NCBI GenBank assembly: GCA_947466075.1
Contig: CANIBP010000030.1
Coordinates: 1 to 64,000 of the forward strand
Reading direction: 5' to 3'
Source of the DNA: Verrucomicrobiaceae bacterium
GTDB taxonomy: Bacteria > Verrucomicrobiota > Verrucomicrobiia > Verrucomicrobiales > Verrucomicrobiaceae
DNA length: 64,000 nucleotides
Shown: one piece after another, positions 51,671-59,867 of the stretch
Layout of the letters: each line of letters opens with the position of its first letter
How positions within the stretch are numbered: the stretch's first letter is position 1
Position numbers and translations under genes: made by a program
The notes under the pieces: model-generated
What the model saw: the letters and a program-made list of their open reading frames with translations, nothing else
What the model was told of the DNA's origin: nothing
Databases searched by the model: none

Positions 51671-54231
51671 AAAAAGTCCTGCGCCGCGCTAGTTCCTCCT
51701 CCAATGCCATAACCGTGCCACCGCTGGATGCCAGTGTGACCACGTTGGAGAATGGACTCGAAGTCATCGTGCGTGAAGATCACGCGCATCCGCTCGTCAG
51801 CGTGCAGGTATGGATCAAAGCGGGCAGTTTGCATGAAGAACAACACTGCGGTGCCGGCATCGCCCATTGCGTCGAGCACATGCTCTTCAAGGGCACAGAG
51901 AAACGTGAAGCCGCGCAAATCTCACAGCACATCCAGGCGCTTGGTGGTTACGTGAACGCCTACACGTCGTTCAACCGCACCGTCTATTGGATTGACGGTC
52001 TTGCGGAGCACACGGAAGGCTATCTCGACATCCTTGCCGATATGATTCGTCACTCGAAGTTCGACGCGGATGAACTCGCCCGCGAAAAAGATGTCATTCG
52101 GCGTGAGATGGCCATGGGGCATGATGACCCAGGCGATACGATCCAGCATCTGCTGCAAGCCACCGCATTTCGTCAGCATCCGCTGCGTCATCCCATCATT
52201 GGTCATCGTGCCGTCTTCGACCAAATCACTCGCGCCGATGTGCATGGTTTCGTGCAGCGCCATTACGTGCCAAACAACTGCTTCATCGTCATCACTGGCG
52301 ATGTCGAGACCGCCGCCATCGTTGAAACTGTCCGCAGCCACTTTGGCGAATGGCAGCGCCGCGCCTTTGACCCCGTGTTGCTTCCCGATGAGCCGCGTCA
52401 GCAGGGCGGGCGTTTCGCCGCCAAAAACTTCGCTACTGAACTAACGCGCATCGCACTTGGGTGGCAGATTCCAGGTGAAAACCATGCCGACAAGCCTGCG
52501 CTCGACGTGCTGGCATTTCTGCTCGGTTCAGGCCGTAGTTCGCGTCTTTATCAGGAACTGCGGGAGAAACGCAGCCTCGCACATTATGTCTGGGCAGGAG
52601 CATGGTGCGCTCCTGAATGTGGTTTGTTCACCATCGAGGCCGAATGCAATCCTGCCGATGCCGACAAATTGCAGCAGGGCATGCACGAAGTCATTGCGCA
52701 GATGCAAAAGAGCGGCCCCGGCCATGCCGAGCTCGAAAAAGCCGTGTGCGCTACGCTCAGTGGTCAGGTGCGTTCCTTGAGCACCGTGAAAGGCCAGGCA
52801 GGCACCCTTGGCAATGGCTGGCTCTTGGCCGGATCGCTCGATTATCAGCGTCAATTCCTCGCCGCCATCTCAGCACTCACGCCGGATGTGATTCGAGATG
52901 TTGCGCGACGTTACCTGCCGCAAAGCTCCTTCAGCACAGTCCTTGTCGGCCCTGAGGTTGAAACCGCGAGCAAAGCCAGTGCAACCACCGACTCCGCGCG
53001 TCCGGCGATTCAACGCTTCAAGCTCACCAACGGCCTCATTCTGCTCGTGGGTGAAAATCCGCGCCTTCCGCTAGTGAGCGTGCGCACAAACTTCCTCGCT
53101 GGTGTTCTCGCTGAAACCGATACCTCCGCTGGTGTGACGATGATTTCCTCACAAATGCTGCTCAAAGGCACCAAGAAACGTGCTGCTGCACAGATCGCTG
53201 CCGAACTCGAAAATCGCGGTGGCAGCCTGCAATGCACCGCTGACGCACACCGCTACATCCTCGGTGCCGATGTCATGCGAGGCGATGAAACGACCGCGCT
53301 CGACCTCCTCGCCGATCTCATCCTCAATCCCGCCTTACCACAGCCGCAACTCGCTGAGGTCAAGAAGCGCCAGATCGCCAACATCATCGAGGAACAAGAA
53401 GATCCGCTCACCGTCGCCATGCGCAAAGCACGCCGCGAAATCTTCGCCGGCCAGCCTTTCCATCGCACCGCACTCGGTAATGAACAAACAGTCGCCGCAT
53501 TGAAGCTTAGCGATTGTCGCGACATGCTCCGCGCCAGCTTTACCACCGGCAATGGTGTCATCTCCGTGTTCGGCGACGTGAAAGCGGCCGAGATCAAAAA
53601 GCAGGTTGAAAAAGCCTTCGCCAAACTGCCTCGCGGCCCACGGCAGATAGCCTTGGGACGCGAATACCACGCCAGCTCCAAACCCGCTGCATGGACCGAG
53701 CATCTCGACAAAGAACAAGCCGTCATCGTCGTTGGCTTTCGCACCGTCGGCCTCGAAGATCGCGACGTGCATGCCCTCAACCTCATCGATGAAGCCTGCA
53801 GCGACATGGGCAGCCGCTTGTTCAACCGCATCCGTGAAGAACTCGGCCTCGCTTATTATGTCGGTGCGCAAAACTTCGCCGCCATGGGTGCCGGTGCCTT
53901 TTATTTCTACGTCGGCACTGATCCCAAGAAGATGAAGCTCGCTGAGAAAGAACTCATGGCCCAGATCAATGATCTCGCCACCAACGGCCTCACCGTTGAT
54001 GAAATCGACCGTGCGCGCGTGACTTGGCGTTCATCTTGGCTCCGCGCCCAGCAGGGCAACACTGGCATGGCCGACATCTGCGCCTGGAACGAAGTCAATG
54101 GCCTTGGCTGGGACCACTTCCAAAAACTTCCCGGCATCATGGCCGACATCTCTGCCAGAGAGATCCAACGCGTCGCTGCCAAATACTTCGGTGAGAAGAA
54201 AGCCTTCATCGTTCGCGTGCTGCCAAAGTGA
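51667..54231 (+). CDS. M16 zinc metallopeptidase, two-domain
   Basis: This 854-residue M16 (insulinase/pitrilysin-type) protein has two tandem M16 repeats. The first holds the inverted zinc motif HCVEHMLFKG (HxxEH), with the downstream glutamate likely in ELAREKDVIRREMAMGHDDP. The second, from about residue 450, lacks an HxxEH and is the usual inactive half (RFKLTNGLILLVGENPRLPL). Small-chain members degrade peptides, and some work outside the cytoplasm. No signal peptide is clear; the start is basic (KKVLRRASSSSNA). Confidence 0.92.
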   Translation: MKKVLRRASSSSNAITVPPLDASVTTLENGLEVIVREDHAHPLVSVQVWIKAGSLHEEQHCGAGIAHCVEHMLFKGTEKREAAQISQHIQALGGYVNAYTSFNRTVYWIDGLAEHTEGYLDILADMIRHSKFDADELAREKDVIRREMAMGHDDPGDTIQHLLQATAFRQHPLRHPIIGHRAVFDQITRADVHGFVQRHYVPNNCFIVITGDVETAAIVETVRSHFGEWQRRAFDPVLLPDEPRQQGGRFAAKNFATELTRIALGWQIPGENHADKPALDVLAFLLGSGRSSRLYQELREKRSLAHYVWAGAWCAPECGLFTIEAECNPADADKLQQGMHEVIAQMQKSGPGHAELEKAVCATLSGQVRSLSTVKGQAGTLGNGWLLAGSLDYQRQFLAAISALTPDVIRDVARRYLPQSSFSTVLVGPEVETASKASATTDSARPAIQRFKLTNGLILLVGENPRLPLVSVRTNFLAGVLAETDTSAGVTMISSQMLLKGTKKRAAAQIAAELENRGGSLQCTADAHRYILGADVMRGDETTALDLLADLILNPALPQPQLAEVKKRQIANIIEEQEDPLTVAMRKARREIFAGQPFHRTALGNEQTVAALKLSDCRDMLRASFTTGNGVISVFGDVKAAEIKKQVEKAFAKLPRGPRQIALGREYHASSKPAAWTEHLDKEQAVIVVGFRTVGLEDRDVHALNLIDEACSDMGSRLFNRIREELGLAYYVGAQNFAAMGAGAFYFYVGTDPKKMKLAEKELMAQINDLATNGLTVDEIDRARVTWRSSWLRAQQGNTGMADICAWNEVNGLGWDHFQKLPGIMADISAREIQRVAAKYFGEKKAFIVRVLPK

Positions 54232-54579
54232 TTTTTCAGCGGCCTCAAATGCGCAGATAAGCATTTTTTTGCGGTTCTAGAAAAAAACTGAATTTCGTTG
54301 CCAAACTTGGCCCGACGGCTGCTCTATCAAGAACTCAGTTGGGGCGCAAGCTTCACAAACTTTCCCTGGGTTCGCTTGGGGGAAAAACACAACGAGCTGG
54401 AGAGTCGCTTCATGGTTGGGGTCTCTCTGGTCACCTAAAGGCCCGGAAGGATTTTGGTTGGGTCCTTCCGGGCCGAGTTGTTTTTAGACAACTCGGCCCT
54501 GGCCACAAGGCCGATGGTGATTTGATCATTGCAAATCAAAGGCTTCGTGGCTCATTCGCGGCCCTCAACCCAACCACCT
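54232..54579. other. Structured intergenic region between the M16 and cyclophilin genes
   Basis: This region of about 350 bases has no convincing gene. It begins AT-rich, holds several short GC stems and ends in two overlapping hairpins (54440-54498). A small regulatory RNA or an M16 3' leader could be encoded here; there is no match to 6S, tmRNA, SRP or RNase P hallmarks. Confidence 0.4.
54440..54498 (+). terminator. Two overlapping hairpins, probable terminator
   Basis: A perfect 12-bp stem (54440-54451 with 54463-54474) is followed by GAGTTGTTTTTAG, a T-rich tail. A second 11-bp stem (54471-54481 with 54488-54498) shares four bases with the first stem's 3' arm, so only one can form fully. 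The first would terminate a transcript; the second could oppose it. Confidence 0.65.
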
Positions 54580-55155
54580 ATGAAATCAATCGCACCGACT
54601 CTGGCCGCCCTCGTTCTTACGTTTGCTGTCCTGACCGGCACAACCCCTGCACAAACCGTGAGTGACGCCAAACCTGTGAAAATCGTGATGGAAACCTCCA
54701 AAGGCACCATCGAACTCGAACTCGACGCCGCCAAGGCCCCGATCTCAGTCGCCAATTTCGTCAGCTATGTGAAGAAAGGCTTTTATGACGGCCTGATCTT
54801 TCATCGCGTGATCCCCGACTTTATGATACAGGGCGGCGGCTTCACCCCCGACATGCAGCAGAAGGACACGGACGCCAAGATCCAGAACGAAGCCAAGAAC
54901 GGCCTCAAAAATATACGTGGAGCCATCGCCATGGCGCGCACGTCGGATCCGCACAGCGCCAGCTCGCAGTTCTTCATCGTCCACAAAGACAGCAGCTTCC
55001 TCGACTATCCCGGCCAGGATGGCTGGGGCTACTGCGTCTTCGGCAAGGTGACGAAAGGCTTGGATGTGGTCGATGCCATCGCGGCGGTCAAAACCGGCGC
55101 AAGAGACGTTCCTGTTGAGCAGATCATCATCAAGATCGCCAAGATCGCGGAATAA
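54580..55155 (+). CDS. Secreted cyclophilin-type peptidyl-prolyl isomerase
   Basis: This 191-residue protein has a signal peptide (SIAPTLAALVLTFAVLTGTT), then a cyclophilin domain. Family residues include FHRVIPDFMIQGGGF, GAIAMARTSDPHSASSQFFI and FGKVTKGLDVVDAIAAV. It probably speeds proline isomerisation during folding of exported proteins. The start at 54580 fits the signal peptide; upstream frame has no support. A strong terminator follows it. Confidence 0.93.
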   Translation: MKSIAPTLAALVLTFAVLTGTTPAQTVSDAKPVKIVMETSKGTIELELDAAKAPISVANFVSYVKKGFYDGLIFHRVIPDFMIQGGGFTPDMQQKDTDAKIQNEAKNGLKNIRGAIAMARTSDPHSASSQFFIVHKDSSFLDYPGQDGWGYCVFGKVTKGLDVVDAIAAVKTGARDVPVEQIIIKIAKIAE

Positions 55156-55185
55156 ATTCTGCCGACGCTTCGATTTAAACTTCAA

Positions 55186-55215
55186 TGCCAGCCGGACATT
55201 CCGGCTGGCATTTTT
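55186..55215 (+). terminator. Rho-independent terminator of the cyclophilin gene
   Basis: A perfect 11-bp GC-rich stem (55186-55196 with 55200-55210) with a CAT loop is followed by five T, 30 bp after the stop. Confidence 0.9.
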
Positions 55216-55217
55216 GT

Positions 55218-55301
55218 TGGCCGTAGGCGTAGTGGAAGACATGAGTCTTCAGATCCCGGTGCCTCACCTCGGCGGCGTGCTGACGCCCGCCGCTACGAAA
55301 A
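55218..55301. repeat. Candidate intergenic palindromic element
   Basis: The stretch holds a small palindrome, GAAGAC-atga-GTCTTC (55235-55250), followed by CGCCGCTACGAAAA-type sequence at the end of the gap. From memory this pattern resembles interspersed repeats in Verrucomicrobia genomes. Copy number cannot be judged from one window. Confidence 0.35.
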
Positions 55302-56150
55302 TCACATGAACTTCTTCACGCGATCACGCACATCGGTTTCGAGGCGTTTCACATAATTCACAGCGTATTCAACTGGGCAAAGGCTGTCGTCCTTGGTCAG
55401 CGGTGTCAGATCCATCGCGAAGGTGAGCAGGCTGGTCTTGTCGGTCGTATGGGAGTCAAAGTAAGTCGCATTGGCGTGACGCAGACCTTCTTCAGCCAGG
55501 TCATAGCGTTTGCCGCCGCTGATCTGCGAATCAAAGACGCCCAAGAGCGGACGCAGCATGTGCGGGTGCTTGTCCACCCACAGCATTACTTTGTCCTCAG
55601 TTAGCAGCCAGTCGAGCTTACGCCAGACTTCACAACCATAGACTTTTTCAGGCCGCATCTCCGGTGGTAACAATCGTATAGCCTCCAGGCAGCGCAGAAA
55701 CGTGGCGATGTGTGTGTCATGGCGGTCGCAAGGATTGTGAAGATATAAAATCTTCGGCTGCGCGTGTTCGAGAATGAACTTCAAATCTTCCACCATCGGC
55801 GCATGGCTGGGCTTCTTCACTTCCTCACTGGGATAACCTAGCTGCACCATGATGCTGTATTCACCCACATAGGCGGCCTTCCGCTGCTCAATGAGGCGCA
55901 CCTTCTGCATTTCCTCGTCCGTGTAGGCGGCATAAGGTCCCTTGCGCGGACTGCCAGAGCCATCGGTCACCACCACGCCGCCGAACCACTGTTCTTTGTC
56001 ATGGAAACACTCGGTGATGCCATGATACGCGGCGATTTCGAGGTCGTCTTGATGGGAAACAATGCCCAGGTGTGTTACGCGGCGCAACGCAGTCCAGGGG
56101 TCGGTTTCGTCAGGGATGTAGAGGTCGTGTTTGGGATGTCTAAATTGCAC
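55302..56150 (-). CDS. PIG-L family deacetylase
   Basis: This 282-residue protein resembles LmbE/PIG-L zinc-dependent N-acetyl-sugar deacetylases. The zinc-binding motif near the start is SHQDDLE (family form AHPDDxE, with Gln in place of Pro), and the later histidine region is NPCDRHDTHIATF. Substrates include GlcNAc-inositol and lincosamide or bacillithiol intermediates; which is used here is unknown. It is a single gene, facing the cyclophilin. Confidence 0.85.
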   Translation of the reverse strand: MQFRHPKHDLYIPDETDPWTALRRVTHLGIVSHQDDLEIAAYHGITECFHDKEQWFGGVVVTDGSGSPRKGPYAAYTDEEMQKVRLIEQRKAAYVGEYSIMVQLGYPSEEVKKPSHAPMVEDLKFILEHAQPKILYLHNPCDRHDTHIATFLRCLEAIRLLPPEMRPEKVYGCEVWRKLDWLLTEDKVMLWVDKHPHMLRPLLGVFDSQISGGKRYDLAEEGLRHANATYFDSHTTDKTSLLTFAMDLTPLTKDDSLCPVEYAVNYVKRLETDVRDRVKKFM

Positions 56151-56280
56151 AGTGAAAGATCATGCACGGGCGGCGAAGCAGCGCAAAGGCTATCCCAGCA
56201 TGCCTTGCCTATCGTCTGGACAAAGCCCCCCGCCACGCCATGATCGCGGACTCATTCAACCAACCCAAAATCACGATCCC

Positions 56281-56733
56281 ATGAGCTTCATCGCCAGCAT
56301 TTCCGAAGACCTCAAAAACGCAATGCGCGCCAAGGACACCGTGGCTCTCAATGTCATCCGCAATCTCAAGTCCGCTCTCAAATACGCCGCCATCGAAAAA
56401 CTCGGCGCTGACGGCGAACTCGGCGACACCGATGCCCTCGCCGTCGTGCGCAAGGAGATCAAAAAGCTCCAGGATTCCGTGGAAGGTGCGGAGAAAGCCG
56501 GACGCCCTGAAGCCGTCGCAGTCGCCAAGGCCGAAATCGCCGTTCTAGAAAAATACCTCCCTGCTGCCATGAGCACGGAAGAACTGGCCAAGCTCGTTGA
56601 GACCGTCATCACCGAACTGGGGGCCACTTCGAAGAAAGACATGGGCAATGTCATGAAAGCGCTGCAAGAACGCGTCGCCGGCCGTGCTGATAGCAAGAGC
56701 ATTTCCACGGAAGTAGCGAAACGCCTCGCGTAA
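56281..56733 (+). CDS. YqeY/GatB-like domain protein
   Basis: This 150-residue all-helical protein matches the YqeY family, which resembles the tail of the GatB amidotransferase subunit that contacts tRNA. Sequence blocks include LKNAMRAKDTVALNVIRNLK and LEKYLPAAMSTEELAKLVE. The function of stand-alone YqeY is not settled. The start MSFIASISED is chosen because the upstream frame covers the divergent deacetylase start. ispD begins 17 bp later, probably one operon. Confidence 0.88.
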   Translation: MSFIASISEDLKNAMRAKDTVALNVIRNLKSALKYAAIEKLGADGELGDTDALAVVRKEIKKLQDSVEGAEKAGRPEAVAVAKAEIAVLEKYLPAAMSTEELAKLVETVITELGATSKKDMGNVMKALQERVAGRADSKSISTEVAKRLA

Positions 56734-56750
56734 CTGATTCATCGGCCTTC

Positions 56751-57416
56751 ATGACCTCCGCCATCATCGTCGCCGCTGGCAGTAGCAAACGCATGGGCTT
56801 CAACAAGCTCCTGGCTAAACTTTGCGGCGAGCCTGTGCTGCGGCGAACTCTGGGTGTGTTTCAAAAGTGCGCAGATGTTGATGAGATCATCGTCGTCACC
56901 AGCTCTGCGCTGCGCATGGAAGTTGACGTCTGGCGCTCTAGTGGCTTCGACAAGATCGTTAAAATCATCACGGGTGGTGCTGAGCGTCATCTCTCCGTGC
57001 TTGCCGGTCTTAAAGTCGTGAATCCGGCCTGCGACATCGTCGCCGTGCATGATGGTGCCCGACCTTTGATTTCCGTGAAACAAATCAATCGCTGCATCGA
57101 GGCCGCCCGCACGCAATCCGCCGTTGCCTGTGCACGACCCATGACTGAAACGCTCAAGCGCTGTGACAGCGACGGCCGCATCACCGACTCCATCGAGCGT
57201 GCCAATGCTTGGATCATGGAAACGCCCCAAGTCTTCAATCGCGAACTTCTGGTGCGTGCCTATGACGCTGTGATGCGCGACGGCCTGCTCGTCACCGATG
57301 AAGTCTCCGCCGTGCAGCACCTTGGCGAATCCGTCTTTGTCGTCGAAAACACCGATCCCAACCCCAAGATCACCTTTCCGGCAGACATTCTGCTGGCGCA
57401 GCGTTTCCTTGATTGA
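56751..57416 (+). CDS. ispD: 2-C-methyl-D-erythritol 4-phosphate cytidylyltransferase
   Basis: This 221-residue enzyme transfers CMP to methylerythritol 4-phosphate in the MEP isoprenoid pathway. Seen are the CTP-binding IIVAAGSSKRMGFNKLLAKL at the N-terminus, the VAVHDGARPLIS segment with its catalytic Asp, and AWIMETPQVFNRELL. No other MEP-pathway genes are adjacent. The acyltransferase fusion begins 8 bp downstream. Confidence 0.95.
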   Translation: MTSAIIVAAGSSKRMGFNKLLAKLCGEPVLRRTLGVFQKCADVDEIIVVTSSALRMEVDVWRSSGFDKIVKIITGGAERHLSVLAGLKVVNPACDIVAVHDGARPLISVKQINRCIEAARTQSAVACARPMTETLKRCDSDGRITDSIERANAWIMETPQVFNRELLVRAYDAVMRDGLLVTDEVSAVQHLGESVFVVENTDPNPKITFPADILLAQRFLD

Positions 57417-57424
57417 ACGACACC

Positions 57425-59863
57425 ATGTCCGACTCCGCCGCACTCGACGACGCAACCGCCCTGCCACGCAGGAACTGGATTTCCATCGTACTGGTGCTCG
57501 TGGTGCAGGCGCTCAATTCGTTTAGCGACAACTTTGTTAAAATGCTGCTGATCGCACTGTCGATCATCATCGCCAAAGACTCCTGGGTCGGTCGCCACAT
57601 GGAGTTGTGGCTTGGGGCGATTTTTTCGCTGCCCTACATGATCTTTGCGCCGCTTGCTGGCTACTGGTCGGATCGTTTCTCGAAACGCAATGTCATCATC
57701 TGGATGCAGGTGATGCAGATTATCTGCTTCGTTTGGCTCGCACTCGCGTTGTGGATGAAACGCGTGCCGGGTTCGCTCGAAATATGCCTCGTGGGATTTT
57801 TCGTCCTCGCCATACAGGCGGCCATTCTCAGCCCAGCCAAAATGGGCATCATGAAGGAACTCGCCGGTTCACGCCGCCTTGGTCAGGTCTCAGGCTGGCT
57901 TCAGGTCACGATGCTGGCGGGCATTCTCGGTGGCATGTGGGCCGGTGGCATCTGGTACGGCACCGAGTATGAGCGAACACACGATGCATGGATGTCCGCG
58001 CTCTGGCCGCTGATCATCATCGGCATTTTTGGTTTTGGCGAACTCTTCGCCGCTCTCTGCATTCAGAAGACGCCTTCGCATCCCGAGGTGCATTGGCGCA
58101 AATCCATGGCGCTGGAGCATTTCGAGAGCGTGAAGATCGTCTTCCGTCGTCGTTCCATCCGTCTCGCGGCACTCGGCGTCACTTACTTCTGGTTCATCTC
58201 GAACGCGATCAGTTTCATTCTCGTCACACTCACCAAAGAACTGCATCCCGACACCGGTCATGGCGACGGACCAATGGAACTCGCAAAGGTGGCAGGCATT
58301 CTCGGTATCGGCGTAATCAGTGGCAGCTTCTTCGCCTCGCACGTCAGCAAGAATCGCATCGAGATGGGCCTCATTCCCCTCGGCGGCTTCGGCCTCGTCG
58401 TCGGCCTGCTGTGGTCAGGCCTCGCCACACTCGGCAGCAGTTGGATGTATGCGGGAATCATCTTTACCGGTGCTGCTGGCGGCTGCTTCATGGTGCCGCT
58501 TTATGCCTTCGCGCAGGATAAAGCAGATAAGCACGAGAAAGCCCGCATCCATGCTGGCATGAATTTAATGGACTGCCTCGGCACGCTCGTCGCCGTGGCC
58601 ATTGTCGGCTTGATGAAGTGGTTAGAATTGAGTTCCTCCACGCAGTTCCTCCTGCTCGCCATTCCCACATTTTTCGCCGCCTTCTACATCATGCGCCTGC
58701 TGCCGCAGGATTTGGTGAAGTTGCTCCTGCTCGCCGCCGTGAGACTCATCTACAAGGTGAAGCCCTTTCATCCAGATCGTGTGCCCGCCACCGGCGGCGT
58801 GCTGCTGCTGCCGAATCACGTCAGCTATGTCGATGCGCTCGTCGTTGCCGCCTCCTGTCGCAGACCGGTACGTTTCGTCATCTGGGACATGCTGTATCGC
58901 CTGTGGTGGTTGAACGGCTTCCTGCGCCTCATCGGCACGGTGCCGATCTCGCCCACACGCGCGAAAGATGCCATCCGTTCTGTCGCCGCCGCGCTCAAAG
59001 AAGGCGAAGTCGTCTGCCTCTTCCCCGAAGGCCAGATCACCCGTCATGGCATGGTCAACGATCTGCGCAAAGGTTTCGAGCTCATGGCCCGTCAGGGTGA
59101 TGCTCAGGTCGTCCCCGTATGCCTTGCCGGCCTCTACGGCAGCATCTTTTCGTTTCAGGGCGGCAAGTTTTTCACCAAACGGCCGAAGCATCTGCGCTAT
59201 CCCGTCGAAGTGCATTTCGGCGAACCTTTCGCCGCACGCGAAGGCACCGCCGAGGCCGTGCGTCATTCCATTCTCGCTATGAGCAGCAATGCGCTGATGT
59301 CTCGCTCCATTTGGGACGATGCCTGTGAGGACAAAGTTGCCTTCGCCAACGCCCTGCGTCTTAGCGAAGCCGAATGGCATCGCGCAGGTGATGTCTTCCT
59401 CAGCCTTGAACCCGCAGACACGATCATTCATCGCACCGTTAAAGCGCTCACCCAGTTGATCCCCGGTTCCAAATACATTGATCACGCCGATGAAGCCCAT
59501 GCGACGCACATCATCGCCTTTGGCACTCGCGCAACCCTCGAAAAATTCACTGGCCACGAACGTCTCGCCTTCTGCTTCGACAGCGATCTCCCGCCCCTGC
59601 CCGCCACCGCCGCGTTGCGCGGCTACATCGATGCCACCACTGGCATCCTCCTCAGCACCGAAGTTCCCGACCCGCAAATGGCCGCTGGCGATGAAGGTCT
59701 GCAGCTCGGCAAAAAATCTGGCTCTCTCGGTCGCTTGTTACCTGGTTTCAATATCGAATCAACCACCGATGGCGTTCGCATCAGCGGTTTGATGCCAAAT
59801 GATACTCGTGTGATCACCATCGCCGGAGTGAAGTTTGATGAAGATGGCTTTCTGGTGATCTGA
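57425..59863 (+). CDS. MFS transporter-PlsC acyltransferase fusion with a vestigial synthetase tail
   Basis: This 812-residue protein has an N-terminal MFS transporter half with about 12 helices, including LNSFSDNFVKMLLIALSIII, resembling the lysophospholipid flippase LplT. A PlsC-type acyltransferase follows, with the NHVSYVDALV (H-x4-D) and FPEGQITRHG motifs. The C-terminal about 200 residues keep LGRLLPGFNIESTTDG and GVKFDEDGF, reminiscent of the end of an AMP-binding acyl-ACP synthetase domain, but most of that domain is missing. In Aas/LplT fusions this arrangement re-acylates lysophospholipids. The ATG at 57425 is chosen over a TTG at 57413. Confidence 0.85.
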   Translation: MSDSAALDDATALPRRNWISIVLVLVVQALNSFSDNFVKMLLIALSIIIAKDSWVGRHMELWLGAIFSLPYMIFAPLAGYWSDRFSKRNVIIWMQVMQIICFVWLALALWMKRVPGSLEICLVGFFVLAIQAAILSPAKMGIMKELAGSRRLGQVSGWLQVTMLAGILGGMWAGGIWYGTEYERTHDAWMSALWPLIIIGIFGFGELFAALCIQKTPSHPEVHWRKSMALEHFESVKIVFRRRSIRLAALGVTYFWFISNAISFILVTLTKELHPDTGHGDGPMELAKVAGILGIGVISGSFFASHVSKNRIEMGLIPLGGFGLVVGLLWSGLATLGSSWMYAGIIFTGAAGGCFMVPLYAFAQDKADKHEKARIHAGMNLMDCLGTLVAVAIVGLMKWLELSSSTQFLLLAIPTFFAAFYIMRLLPQDLVKLLLLAAVRLIYKVKPFHPDRVPATGGVLLLPNHVSYVDALVVAASCRRPVRFVIWDMLYRLWWLNGFLRLIGTVPISPTRAKDAIRSVAAALKEGEVVCLFPEGQITRHGMVNDLRKGFELMARQGDAQVVPVCLAGLYGSIFSFQGGKFFTKRPKHLRYPVEVHFGEPFAAREGTAEAVRHSILAMSSNALMSRSIWDDACEDKVAFANALRLSEAEWHRAGDVFLSLEPADTIIHRTVKALTQLIPGSKYIDHADEAHATHIIAFGTRATLEKFTGHERLAFCFDSDLPPLPATAALRGYIDATTGILLSTEVPDPQMAAGDEGLQLGKKSGSLGRLLPGFNIESTTDGVRISGLMPNDTRVITIAGVKFDEDGFLVI

Positions 59864-59867
59864 AACC

